Assembly (NCBI GenBank): GCA_023382535.1
Contig: JAHDWA010000071.1
Coordinates: 1-45,469, forward strand
Direction of reading: 5' to 3'
Length of the DNA: 45,469 nt
Source: Anaerolineae bacterium
Lineage (GTDB): Bacteria; Chloroflexota; Anaerolineae; 4572-78; J111
Made by a program: the position numbers and the translations under genes. Under the pieces are notes generated by a model. It did not search any database. It worked only from the letters and a program-made list of their open reading frames with translations, and was not told the origin of the DNA. Positions 24,587-33,153 of the stretch are shown here, piece by piece; the stretch's first letter is position 1, and the number at the start of each line of letters is the position of its first letter.

Positions 24587-25984
24587 CTAATAATTCTCCT
24601 GCACCATCTGGGGTCGTTGGTGATGCCAAGCAGTGATTTGCTGGTAGGCATTTCCCACGGCCAATAATTTTGGTTCTGCAAAGGGTTTACCGACGATTTG
24701 CATACCGATTGGCAGGCCATCGCTGGAAAACCCACACCCTAACCCTAATGCCGGGTAACCCAGGAGACTCCACAGACTGGTAAAGCTGGGTGTGGTGAAA
24801 TGGTCCCAGTCTTCAGCTACCGGGGCCGTCGAAATTGTACAGGGCACGATCACCACATCAACCTCGGCCAAAGCCGCCGCACATTCGACCTGAACCAGCG
24901 AACGGAGACGCTGTGCCTGAAGATAGTCTGCGGCGGTAAGCAGGCTGCCGGTTAAGATACTCTGCCGCGTCGCCGGGCCGTAAAGCTCCGGGCGCCGTCG
25001 CAAATCCGGCTCGTGGTAAGCATAGGCTTCCGCAAAAGTGATGGTCCACCAGGCGGCGTATGCTTCGGCCAAATGGGGCAGGTGAAGATCTAAAATCTTC
25101 GCTCCGGCTGCTGCCATCTCGTCCACCGCGGTCAGTACAGCCGCCTTTACTTCAGGATTCAATTCGGGAGCCGTAAAGAAGTAGTCGTGGGGCAGACCAA
25201 GACGGACATTGTCCAGTAAAGCGGGCAGACCTGCCGTCATATCGGGCACGGCAGTGTTCACTGTATTGGGATCACCGGGATCATAGCCTGCTATAGCCTG
25301 CAAGATCAAAGCGCAATCATGGGCAGTGCGAGCCAGCGGGCCAACGGTATCGAGACTGTAGGCCAGCGGCACACAGCCCCCTTTGCTGACCCGGCCAAAG
25401 GTGGGCCTGAGCCCACTGATCCCACAATAAGCTGCCGGTACCCGGATAGAGCCGCCTGTATCGGTGCCCAACCCTCCCAGAGCTAAACCGGCGCTTACCG
25501 CGGCAGCGGTTCCGCTGCTGGAGCCGCCGGGAATGCGTGACAGATTCCAGGGATTCTTGGGGATCGGAAAGCCCAGAGCCGGGTCGGGTTGTCCCAGGGC
25601 AAATTCGTACAGACCTGTTTTGCCCAGGATAACAGCACCCACCTCGCGAAGTTTACGGACGACAGTGGCGTCGGCCCGTTCTGCCCAGGCCGGATCGAGT
25701 ACTTTACTGTTTGCCGTCGCTGGCGCGTCAGCCGTTGCCAGGTTATCCTTGATGACAAGGGGGATACCGTGTAAGGGACCCAGGTCAAGGCCCTGGGCCA
25801 GTTGGAGGTCTGCCTGGTCGGCCGCTGCCCTTGCGGATGTCTCGCAAAGGGTAATGAAGGCAGCGATACTGTTTTGAGTGGAGTAACAGTGTGCTAACAG
25901 GGCGTCGGTCAGCCCGGCAGAAGTGATACGGCCACTGCGTAACCAGCTTGCCGCTTCCACTATAGTTTGAGGGAGATCTGTCAT
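24587..25984 (-). CDS. amidase signature family enzyme (AtzE/GatA-like)
   Basis: A 465-aa amidase-signature hydrolase with the full Ser-cisSer-Lys triad: Lys79 in VIKDN, the Gly/Ser-rich PGGSSSGTAAAVSAG with the cis-Ser near 155, and nucleophile Ser179 in TDTGGSIR. There is no signal peptide. The family cleaves C-N amide bonds (amides, biurets, carbamates, Gln-tRNA). Together with the adjacent AtzG-like gene it looks like a two-subunit AtzE-AtzG enzyme rather than GatA, because no gatB is present. It lies between a peptide-type binding protein and permeases, so it may act on the imported compound. Confidence 0.93.
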   Translation of the reverse strand: MTDLPQTIVEAASWLRSGRITSAGLTDALLAHCYSTQNSIAAFITLCETSARAAADQADLQLAQGLDLGPLHGIPLVIKDNLATADAPATANSKVLDPAWAERADATVVRKLREVGAVILGKTGLYEFALGQPDPALGFPIPKNPWNLSRIPGGSSSGTAAAVSAGLALGGLGTDTGGSIRVPAAYCGISGLRPTFGRVSKGGCVPLAYSLDTVGPLARTAHDCALILQAIAGYDPGDPNTVNTAVPDMTAGLPALLDNVRLGLPHDYFFTAPELNPEVKAAVLTAVDEMAAAGAKILDLHLPHLAEAYAAWWTITFAEAYAYHEPDLRRRPELYGPATRQSILTGSLLTAADYLQAQRLRSLVQVECAAALAEVDVVIVPCTISTAPVAEDWDHFTTPSFTSLWSLLGYPALGLGCGFSSDGLPIGMQIVGKPFAEPKLLAVGNAYQQITAWHHQRPQMVQENY

Positions 25985-26018
25985 TCTCTCGACACCGCCA
26001 TTGGTTGATTAAGAGAAG

Positions 26019-26048
26019 GGCGGGAGACTTGAGTTTTAGCCTCCCGCC
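26019..26048 (-). repeat. hairpin after the binding-protein gene
   Basis: GGCGGGAG (26019-26026) pairs with CTCCCGCC (26041-26048), 14-base loop, between the binding-protein stop and the amidase start. No U run follows on the transcribed strand. Like the hairpins at 16599 and 44408, it could stabilise the upstream message or lower downstream expression. Confidence 0.65.
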
Positions 26049-26058
26049 TTGGTGGTTG

Positions 26059-27786
26059 CTACTTGGCCCACTTTAAGGTCGAAAAATTATTACGCCCGTT
26101 CGGATACGGAGTCCACTCGATTCGATGGCTCATCGCGTACGGGTCAACATCGTTATATAAGAAGATCACGGGTGCTTCTTCATACAGGATTTCCTGCAAC
26201 TTGTAGCAGAGTTCCTGTCGCTTATCCGGATCAACCGTTTGAGTGAGTTCAAGAAAGGTATCATCATACTCGTCATTTTTCCATTTTCCCGGCTGCCACT
26301 GGGTGTGGTTGGAGAAGTCCGAAGCGTCCGCCTGGCAACCATAGCCACCTTTAGCTGCCTGGAACCATAGTTCGCCCGTGGCTTTGGCATCGGCCAGCAT
26401 GCCGATGTAGCTGCCAAATTCCATCGTCTCAACATCCACAAAAACGCCGATTTTTTGCAGATCAGCCGCAATGGCCTGAGCTACCTCAAAATCCTTAACC
26501 CAGGCGCCTTTCGGTGTCTGTAGGGTTAGCTCAAGGCGATTGCCATCCGGCCCTTCAACAAAGCCGTCCCCATCGCTGTCCTCAAAGCCAGCTTCTTGCA
26601 GGAGGGCGCGAGCTTTTTCCGGGTCATAGGGATAGGGGTTAATGGTTGGCGCAATATTGGGCGGGTTAACAAAGCTGCCGCTTCGTTTAGTGCGTCCCGC
26701 CAGGAGATTATCAATGATGGTCTGGACATCAACCCCGTAATTTAGGGCCTGGCGCAGCGCCTTGCTCTCTATAGCCGGATTGTTATAAAAGACAATACCG
26801 TTGATGACGCGGGTTAAACTGGGTACATTGACCATCCGTCCCATGTTGGAATCAATCTGATCCTGAAGGTCCGGAGGAGGGGCCAGCCAGAGCATGTCTG
26901 CCGCGCCCGTATTGAATTCGGCAATCCGCGTTGAAACCTCAGGCACGATCCGAAAAATAACCTTTTTAACTTCTGGCGCGCCGGCCCAGTAATCTTCGTT
27001 AGCCTCTAACGTATAGTGGTCACCCTTCTGGGATTCGGCCGCAATGAACTTGTATGGTCCGGAACCCACTGGTTCCCGGGCCAATGTTTCCAACGGCGTA
27101 GACTCATAGTGTTCTTGAGGCAGAATAGGCCACGTCCACAGGAAATCCGGTGGAAATCCACTGATACCATCGGTATGAAGGTGAACCGTTTGGTTATCAA
27201 TAGCCTCGGCCTGCTTAAGGCGATAGTTGCCGGCCAGCCACAAAAAGTGGCCCTTGGCTTGGACCTCGGGATCCAGCACGCGATTAAGGCTATAGGCGAC
27301 GTCATTGGCGTCAATCACTTCGCCATTGTGGGCTTTGAGTCCCTCGCGAATCTTGAACTCCCAGACAGTATCTTCAACCTGTGACCATTCGGTCGCTACT
27401 CCCGGTTGAAGTTCGTCGGCTTCGTTTTTGGTTAAGAGGGTATCAAAAACATCACGGATAACTATAAACGCACCCGCGTGATGAGCGGGGTCGAGGGTGT
27501 CAACATCTGCGCCCAAAATGACCACGACGGGGTCCTGTTCTGTTTTGGATTCACTAACGGCTGCTTCGGTCTCAGTTTCGTTCGTGGTTTCTTCCTGGAC
27601 CTCGCTGGCAGGTGCTTCCTCGACTTTGGCCTCATCTGCCGCGGGCTGCGCGGCTGCCTCCTGTTCAGAGACCGGCGGCTGAGATGGTTGCGCTGCCGCG
27701 CATGCGGTTATGAGCGCAGCTATCATCACCCCCATCAGCAACGATAATGCCGGCAACAATGCCAGACGTAACTTTAGGGCTTTCAC
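26059..27786 (-). CDS. ABC transporter family-5 solute-binding lipoprotein
   Basis: A 575-aa SBP_bac_5 protein, peptide/nickel class, the extracytoplasmic receptor of the DppBC-like importer. The N-terminus KALKLRLALLPALSLLMG and lipobox LITAC (Cys29) mark a lipoprotein. A Glu/Ala/Gln-rich tether (~30-80) follows, then VVVILGADVDTLDPAHHAG and the family motifs HNGEVIDANDVAYSLNRVLDP and PVGSGPYKF. I start at the GTG at 27786, nine bases after AAGGAGG; a 19-residue upstream extension would overrun that site. It is closely similar along its length to the LysM-bearing paralogue at 16667 but has no LysM. Confidence 0.93.
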   Translation of the reverse strand: MKALKLRLALLPALSLLMGVMIAALITACAAAQPSQPPVSEQEAAAQPAADEAKVEEAPASEVQEETTNETETEAAVSESKTEQDPVVVILGADVDTLDPAHHAGAFIVIRDVFDTLLTKNEADELQPGVATEWSQVEDTVWEFKIREGLKAHNGEVIDANDVAYSLNRVLDPEVQAKGHFLWLAGNYRLKQAEAIDNQTVHLHTDGISGFPPDFLWTWPILPQEHYESTPLETLAREPVGSGPYKFIAAESQKGDHYTLEANEDYWAGAPEVKKVIFRIVPEVSTRIAEFNTGAADMLWLAPPPDLQDQIDSNMGRMVNVPSLTRVINGIVFYNNPAIESKALRQALNYGVDVQTIIDNLLAGRTKRSGSFVNPPNIAPTINPYPYDPEKARALLQEAGFEDSDGDGFVEGPDGNRLELTLQTPKGAWVKDFEVAQAIAADLQKIGVFVDVETMEFGSYIGMLADAKATGELWFQAAKGGYGCQADASDFSNHTQWQPGKWKNDEYDDTFLELTQTVDPDKRQELCYKLQEILYEEAPVIFLYNDVDPYAMSHRIEWTPYPNGRNNFSTLKWAK

Positions 27787-27862
27787 TTGAACATTTCCTC
27801 CTTCTTTGATTAACCTGCTAAATTTATAAAATACAACCCCCAAACTAATATGGAAATAAGTA

Positions 27863-28744
27863 TTATCTCCGTGACTGCAAACCAGCCACCTCTGCTACCC
27901 GCTCCATCTCGGAGCGACAGGTGCTGAGATCGGGTGTATCGAGTGGAGGATCTATGATGATCTGGTGAACGCCTAACTCTTGATGGCGGGCCTGGGTTTC
28001 AGCATCAATAGGATATATCTTGCCAGGCCGGGCAATAATCTGGATCGAAGCCGGGTCACGCTCGTAGGCGGTACAATAAACTTTTAATTTCTTTATTCCC
28101 AGCTCCAACTGCTCAAGGGAGATTTGCGTTGGATTCCAACCATCGCCTAATTGTGCTGCTCTTTTCAGGACTACATCACTGTGACCACCCCACAGGATCG
28201 GAATAGTAGACTGAACAGGGCGGGGATACATCTTGCAGCCGGAGACCTGGTAGAATTCTCCCTGAAATTCAACCGTTTGACCTGTCCAGAACAGACGCAT
28301 CAACTGGACCATCTCCACTGTGCGCTTGCCCCGGTTGGCAAAGGAGACCCCGATGAGATCAAACTCCTCCTTCATCCAACCGACACCAATCCCAAATAAA
28401 ACCCGGCCTCCGCTCAGATAATCAAGCGTCGAAAGCTGTTTGGCCAAAAGGATGGGATGGCGCAGCGGCCCAACCAACACCGACGTGCCAAGTTTTAGGC
28501 TGGGCGCAGTGGCTCCAACCCAGGTCAAAACTAGAATTGGGTCAAGCAAGTTGGAATTCGCCGGGGAAGGCCAGCGATTGTCGGGAGCATAGGGGTAAAA
28601 CGAGTTTACCTGTTCGGGCAGCACGACATGATCCCCCAGCCAAACCGAATGATAGCCAAGTTCTTCAGCCCAGCGAGCGACGGTCATGATTCGATCCAGG
28701 CTCACGTTAGGGCCTGAAGCCGGTAAACGCACCCCAATTTCCAT
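27863..28744 (-). CDS. LLM class flavin-dependent (F420-type) oxidoreductase
   Basis: A 293-aa luciferase-like TIM-barrel oxidoreductase: YHSVWLGDHVVLPEQ (residues ~32-46), LKLGTSVLVGPLRHPILLAKQLSTLDYLSGGR (~80-111), FGIGVGWMKEEFD and TIPILWGGHSDVVLKRAAQLGDGW. The subgroup usually uses F420 rather than FMN, but this cannot be proven from sequence alone. AGGAGAATAAG precedes the ATG and the gap to the dehydratase stop is two bases, so they are co-translated. A fragment of a close paralogue is found at 30244-30498. Confidence 0.9.
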   Translation of the reverse strand: MEIGVRLPASGPNVSLDRIMTVARWAEELGYHSVWLGDHVVLPEQVNSFYPYAPDNRWPSPANSNLLDPILVLTWVGATAPSLKLGTSVLVGPLRHPILLAKQLSTLDYLSGGRVLFGIGVGWMKEEFDLIGVSFANRGKRTVEMVQLMRLFWTGQTVEFQGEFYQVSGCKMYPRPVQSTIPILWGGHSDVVLKRAAQLGDGWNPTQISLEQLELGIKKLKVYCTAYERDPASIQIIARPGKIYPIDAETQARHQELGVHQIIIDPPLDTPDLSTCRSEMERVAEVAGLQSRR

Positions 28745-28746
28745 AG

Positions 28747-29724
28747 CTATCTCTTATTCTCCTGCGGGATTTCACCCTGTAAAATTTTCACCAACTTATC
28801 CGTATCAATGTTTCCGCCCGAGACAATGCATACCACTTTCCCGCTGCCAGCCTTGCCCGTGAGGGCGGCGGCGACCGATACCGCGCCTGCCCCCTCAGCC
28901 ACAATCCGATTGCGCTCGACCAGGAGTTGAATGGCCGCGGCGACCTCGGCCACTGACACGACCACCGAACCGTCGAGCAGCCGGCTCGCCAACGGCCACA
29001 TTTCCTGAAGCACAACCGGAGCGCCGATGCCGTCCACGAAGCTGGGCTGACGTTGGATTTCTTGAGGAGCGCCAGCAGCCAAAGAGGCGGCCAGGGGCGC
29101 CGCTGTCTCGACCTCGCAGGCATACACCCTGGTCTCTGGCTTGAGAGCCCGCAGGGCCGACGCAATCCCACAGCTTAATCCGCCACCCCCAAAAGGGATC
29201 ACGACGGCCTCCACGTCGGGAAGGTCCTCCCAGATTTCGAGACCAATGGTCCCGCTGCCCGCTATCATGGCCGGCTCGCTGACAGGGTGGATGAAAAGTC
29301 CTTCCATCCCAGGATAGGTGTGGGTCACGAGGATTTGGATCCATTCGTCGTAGGGCAGCTTAACAATTATCCCCCCCAGATGTTCAATCGCCGCCAGTTT
29401 GGTCTGGGGGGCGTGATCGGGCACAACGACCGTGCAAGCTATCCCCAGCCGGGCGGCATGCCAGGCTACGGCCTGGGCCATGTTGCCGGCGCTCACCGTC
29501 CAGACTCCCTGGTTCAGTTGTTGTGGGTCAGCCAGCAGCATGGCATTGCCCGCCCCGCGCAGCTTGAACGAGCTAATCGGCTGGAGGGTTTCCAGTTTAA
29601 GAAAAATCTCTGCCGGAGCATCAGCGACATTGAGCCGGACAAGGGGTGTGCGGACAACTACGTCTGCGATGCGCTTCTGTGCAGCCAGAATCTCGCTAAA
29701 AGGAAGCGATTTAAGTGGAATCAT
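28747..29724 (-). CDS. threonine/serine dehydratase family PLP enzyme
   Basis: A 325-aa fold-type II PLP enzyme, catabolic threonine/serine dehydratase or related racemase/lyase. The PLP Lys is Lys54 in SSFKLRGAGNA; the phosphate-binding loop is PFGGGGLSCGIA. There is no C-terminal ACT domain, as in the short biodegradative or hydroxyaspartate-type enzymes. The product enamine/imine is the classic substrate of RidA, whose gene closes the same cluster. It is the first large gene of the leftward array. Its ATG at 29724 has only a weak ribosome site (TTGAG), while a three-codon minigene with a strong one lies just upstream. Confidence 0.88.
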   Translation of the reverse strand: MIPLKSLPFSEILAAQKRIADVVVRTPLVRLNVADAPAEIFLKLETLQPISSFKLRGAGNAMLLADPQQLNQGVWTVSAGNMAQAVAWHAARLGIACTVVVPDHAPQTKLAAIEHLGGIIVKLPYDEWIQILVTHTYPGMEGLFIHPVSEPAMIAGSGTIGLEIWEDLPDVEAVVIPFGGGGLSCGIASALRALKPETRVYACEVETAAPLAASLAAGAPQEIQRQPSFVDGIGAPVVLQEMWPLASRLLDGSVVVSVAEVAAAIQLLVERNRIVAEGAGAVSVAAALTGKAGSGKVVCIVSGGNIDTDKLVKILQGEIPQENKR

Positions 29725-29767
29725 GAGTTAATCTCAAGGCTGATTTAACCTCAACTGGGATAATTTG

Positions 29768-29792
29768 CTAGCCTTTCATGGCGTCACTCCTT
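29768..29792 (-). other. three-codon minigene (M-K-G-stop) with strong ribosome site
   Basis: AAGGAG (29792-29787), seven bases, then ATG AAA GGC TAG (29779-29768), 43 bases before the dehydratase start. It may be a leader that influences translation of the dehydratase, or the first codons of a gene lost by deletion. Confidence 0.35.
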
Positions 29793-30243
29793 CTTAGATC
29801 AAATCGCAAAAGCTCCAAGATAGTGCCCATGACTGATTAACCTCCCGCTTTTGAGGTGTCCAATCCCTTAATACAAGCGAAAAACGGAGTCACAAAGGGT
29901 TGTAGTTACAAAAGGAGATCGAAGCTGGGGATACTAAACAATTTAAAAACGAGTGGATAGTTTTGTAAGCTACCTCACTCGTTTTAGCTGAGTATACCTG
30001 GCGCCAGAATGAGACAGCTAACCAGGTGTTTACGATAGACTTTTGAATTTGACCAGTATGCCGTGCAGCCCGGGGAGTGATTACAACAATCAGAGGTATG
30101 GTAATCTAAAACTGTTCCGTTTGCCAGGTTATCTTGTTAACCAAGCTTAAGTCTAATTATAATAATACTTCCGCACACAGAACAAGGCACAGTTGGGTCA
30201 ACTTGTAGACCCGGTTGGTATCATCTCATTACCAAAAACCCCG
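29793..30243. other. spacer upstream of the leftward operon
   Basis: No gene is seen. The segment should hold the promoter of the leftward 29.7-11.5 kb cluster, but I could not fix a convincing -35/-10 pair. It contains the hairpin at 29946-29985. Confidence 0.5.
29946..29985 (-). terminator. terminator hairpin, inverted partner of 30752-30789
   Basis: AAAACGAGTG (29946-29955) pairs with CACTCGTTTT (29976-29985), 20-base loop. Read leftward it ends CTATCCACTCGTTTTTAA, matching the rightward hairpin near 30.77 kb. It would stop leftward transcription from the LLM fragment. Confidence 0.65.
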
Positions 30244-30498
30244 TTACAAATGGTTGAGCGGCCGGGGCTGGAGACCGCATATCTCGGCGACACGCTCCAT
30301 TTGCTCGCGTAGAATTTTGAAGCCCGGGTCCTCGTTGAACTTAACGGGCGAGTCCATAATGAGATGGTCAACCCCTAATTCAATATGTCGCGCTTGGCTT
30401 TCAGCATCAATCTTGTAATTATCCCCCGGCCGGGCAATGATCAATACAGAGTTGGGATCACGCCAAGAGGCCTGGCCATACTGCTTTAGCTTATTGCT
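30244..30498 (-). pseudogene. C-terminal fragment of an LLM-class oxidoreductase
   Basis: About 84 codons homologous to the C-terminus of the LLM gene at 27863: SVLIIARPGDNYKIDAESQ aligns with SIQIIARPGKIYPIDAETQ, and MERVAEICGLQPR aligns with MERVAEVAGLQSR. The homology extends upstream (KLKQYGQASWRDPN) and then stops at an in-frame TGA (30499-30501). The first ~210 residues are missing, so this is a relic of a duplicated or displaced copy. Confidence 0.85.
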
Positions 30499-30916
30499 TC
30501 ACTAGGGCTACTCCAAAATCTATTTAACTCAGACCGACATTGATACTATTCGGGTCTCCAATGTGACCCGATTGCATCTTGTACGGCTTTTTCTGTTGTT
30601 GTTATAATTGAGATCAAACTTCATACTAATAAAGTTGTGGCCAGTTAAGCAGCCTGGAGATCAAATCACGCCTTACTTCGGAGCATTGGGTTCCATCTCA
30701 TTCTGGAGCCCTTGCAGAACTGGGTCCACAATTAAACTGGCTACACTTAAGCGAGTGAGATGGCGATAAGGCTATCCACTCGTTTTTTTGTCCATTTTTG
30801 ATCTCCTCGCCGGTGTCAATTCTGTTACTGTCCTGTTGGTTATGCTGGTAACTGGCCGGCCTTGTCTTCCTAATTACCCGAATATCGGCTCACCTGGAGA
30901 GAAAGTATCAATTCTG
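30499..30916. other. spacer before the ureohydrolase gene
   Basis: No coding sequence is recognised apart from an unlikely upstream extension of the ureohydrolase frame from 30788, which would begin inside the terminator. It contains the terminator at 30752-30789. GGAGAG at 30897-30902 lies 14 bases before the start codon at 30917. Confidence 0.5.
30752..30789 (+). terminator. Rho-independent terminator (rightward)
   Basis: CGAGTG (30752-30757) pairs with CACTCG (30777-30782), followed by seven T. The stem, the CTATCCACTCG right arm and the T tail match the minus-strand hairpin at 29985-29946. Confidence 0.75.
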
Positions 30917-31903
30917 ATGATGGAACCGCCTTACGCGCCCATTGACTCGCTGCAATCTCCCCGTTTTGTCGGGGTGCGAACCTTTGCCCGCTTGCCGGCC
31001 CTCCAAACTTTAGAGGGTGTGGATTTTGCCATTGTCGGTATCCCCTTTGACACAGGCGCGACATTTCGAGTGGGAGCCCGTTTTAGCCCGGAGGTCATTC
31101 GCAGCGCCTCAGCCTTATTACGGGCTTACAACCCTTCCCTCGGTATTCAGGTATTTCCCCGATTTTCCGTGGTGGATTACGGCGACGCGCCGGTGGTGCC
31201 GGGTTATATTGAGGATAGTTACGAGCGAATCAGCGCTTTTTTACACCCCATCCTGGCGGCCGGGGTGGTTCCGATTAGCCTGGGCGGGGATCATTCGATC
31301 AGCCTGGGCGAGTTGCGGGCCGTCGCGGCCGTACATGGCCCGGTGGCCCTCATTCAGTTTGACGCCCATACCGATACCTGGGACAGCTACTTTGGCCATA
31401 AGCATACGCACGGCACGCCGATGCGCCGGGCGGTCGAGGAGGGACTGCTGGACCCCGGCCGCTCGATCCAGGTGGGCATGCGCGGGTCGTTATGCTCGCC
31501 CGATGATTTGGCCGAGGCGCGGGCCTTAGGCTTTACGGTAGTCACGATGGACGAGCTGCGCCAGCATGGCCCTGACAGGGTGCTGGGCCAGATTCACGAG
31601 CGGGTTGGCCAGGGACCGGCCTTTATGAGTTTTGACATTGACTTTGTGGACCCCGCTTTTGCGCCCGGCACCGGCACCCCCGAAGGGGGCGGGCCGACCA
31701 GTACCGAGGCCCTGGCGCTGCTGCGGGGCCTGGCGGGGGTCCATCTGGTCGCCGCGGACGTGGTTGAGGTTCTGCCGGCTTACGATCCGGCCGGCGTGAC
31801 GGCGCTCCTTGGGGCGAACGTGGCCTATGAGCTGCTCTCGCTCCTGGCGCTGTGGAAACAAACCCAGCAGGGCCGTGAGACTCGACCGGACCTTCATGGC
31901 TGA
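30917..31903 (+). CDS. ureohydrolase (agmatinase/arginase family)
   Basis: A 328-aa binuclear-manganese ureohydrolase. All metal motifs are present: GGDHSIS (His126), DAHTDTWD (Asp149, His151, Asp153) and SFDIDFVDPAFAPGTGTPE (Asp240, Asp242). This style is closest to agmatinase / guanidinobutyrase / related guanidino-acid hydrolases, which release urea; the exact substrate cannot be told. ATG at 30917 (MMEPPYAPID) is chosen because the family N-terminus begins around here. The MFS gene overlaps its end by eight bases, which suggests translational coupling and a transport link. Confidence 0.92.
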   Translation: MMEPPYAPIDSLQSPRFVGVRTFARLPALQTLEGVDFAIVGIPFDTGATFRVGARFSPEVIRSASALLRAYNPSLGIQVFPRFSVVDYGDAPVVPGYIEDSYERISAFLHPILAAGVVPISLGGDHSISLGELRAVAAVHGPVALIQFDAHTDTWDSYFGHKHTHGTPMRRAVEEGLLDPGRSIQVGMRGSLCSPDDLAEARALGFTVVTMDELRQHGPDRVLGQIHERVGQGPAFMSFDIDFVDPAFAPGTGTPEGGGPTSTEALALLRGLAGVHLVAADVVEVLPAYDPAGVTALLGANVAYELLSLLALWKQTQQGRETRPDLHG

Positions 31904-33143
31904 GGAAAGGCTTGCGGTCGCCCGAAAATCGGTATGGCGGGTGCTCCACCAGTGGCGCGAGGCGCTGCTGCGGCGAGAGATCCTGGCTATCTGTCTTTTC
32001 ATCTTCATCACCGATATGATCCTCGGCTCGATGCGGCCGGTCCTCTCGCTCTTTGCCACCAGTTTGGGCGCTTCGCTGACCCTGGTCGGGACGCTGTCCC
32101 TGGTGGTTGGGCTAACCCAATTAAGTTCCGGCGTTATTATTGGTACCCTCTCGGACCGCCAGGGACGTAAAGGTGTCCTCATGGGTGGCATGCTGTTCCT
32201 GGGGCTGGCCGCTCTGCTGATGGCCTTGACCACGAACCCCTATCTCCTGCTGCCGATCCAGGTGCTTTTGGGGCTTGGTTTCGTCTCCACCATCACCGTG
32301 GGTTTGGCTTACACCGCCGATGTGGTTACGGACGGGGACCGCAACGTGACCTTTGGCCTGGTGACGACCACCATGGGCCTTGGCTATGCCGCCGGTTCGG
32401 CCCTCGGGGGGAGAGCGGCCGAGATGGGTGGATACCCGGCGACCTACCTTTTGGCGGCGGCACTGGCGGTCACCGGTTTCCTGATAACCTGGGCCTGGCT
32501 GCCCAGCCGGCCAGCCGGCCTTAATTTAGCCAGCAGAAGGACAGCACCTTTAGCCCAACAAATCAGGGCCATGATTGCCAATCCGGTCATTCTGGCGGTA
32601 TGTACCGGCGGCCTGTTGATCCACTTGATGTTTGGCGGGGTCGTGGTGGCCTTTTTCCCACTTTATGCGCACGGATTAGGTATTAGTCAGGCTGTCATTG
32701 GCTCAATCTTTGCTGTCCGCGCCCTGGCTTCGACCCTGGCTCGTCTGCCCGGGGGAACCCTGGCGACCCGGTTTGCCGGTCCCCGCATCCTGCTCGTGGC
32801 CCTGGTTCTGGCTATGCTCGTCGCCCTGGCCCTGCCGCAACTTGAAGGTGCTGCCACTTTAACCGGCTTACTTCTTATCGAAGGAGTGGCTTACGGCCTG
32901 TACTTCACCATTGCCCAGGCGACCATTGCCGGGTACGCCGGTGCGTCCAGCAGGGGAGCAGCCCTGGGCATGTACGGTACGGTAACCGGCGTCGGCGATA
33001 GTCTGCTGCCGTTCTTTTTAGGGATAGTGGCCGATGCCTTTGGTCTTTACATCGTGTTCTATGTCGTCGGCGCTCTGGTTGCCCTCGGCGCTGGTCTTAT
33101 GGCTCGAGTAGCCCTACCAATATCCACAAATACAGGAGAGTGA
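31896..33143 (+). CDS. MFS family transporter
   Basis: A 415-aa major facilitator with about twelve membrane helices. The loop 2-3 motif is GTLSDRQGRKGVLMGG (canonical GxLSDRxGRR-type). The second half carries a related GGTLATRFAGPRILL segment. The ATG at 31896 overlaps the ureohydrolase stop by eight bases; a frame reaching back to 31809 is just overlap. It may carry the ureohydrolase substrate or product. The next gene's ribosome site (GGAGAG) is inside its last codons. Confidence 0.9.
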   Translation: MAEERLAVARKSVWRVLHQWREALLRREILAICLFIFITDMILGSMRPVLSLFATSLGASLTLVGTLSLVVGLTQLSSGVIIGTLSDRQGRKGVLMGGMLFLGLAALLMALTTNPYLLLPIQVLLGLGFVSTITVGLAYTADVVTDGDRNVTFGLVTTTMGLGYAAGSALGGRAAEMGGYPATYLLAAALAVTGFLITWAWLPSRPAGLNLASRRTAPLAQQIRAMIANPVILAVCTGGLLIHLMFGGVVVAFFPLYAHGLGISQAVIGSIFAVRALASTLARLPGGTLATRFAGPRILLVALVLAMLVALALPQLEGAATLTGLLLIEGVAYGLYFTIAQATIAGYAGASSRGAALGMYGTVTGVGDSLLPFFLGIVADAFGLYIVFYVVGALVALGAGLMARVALPISTNTGE

Positions 33144-33153
33144 CCCCAACATT

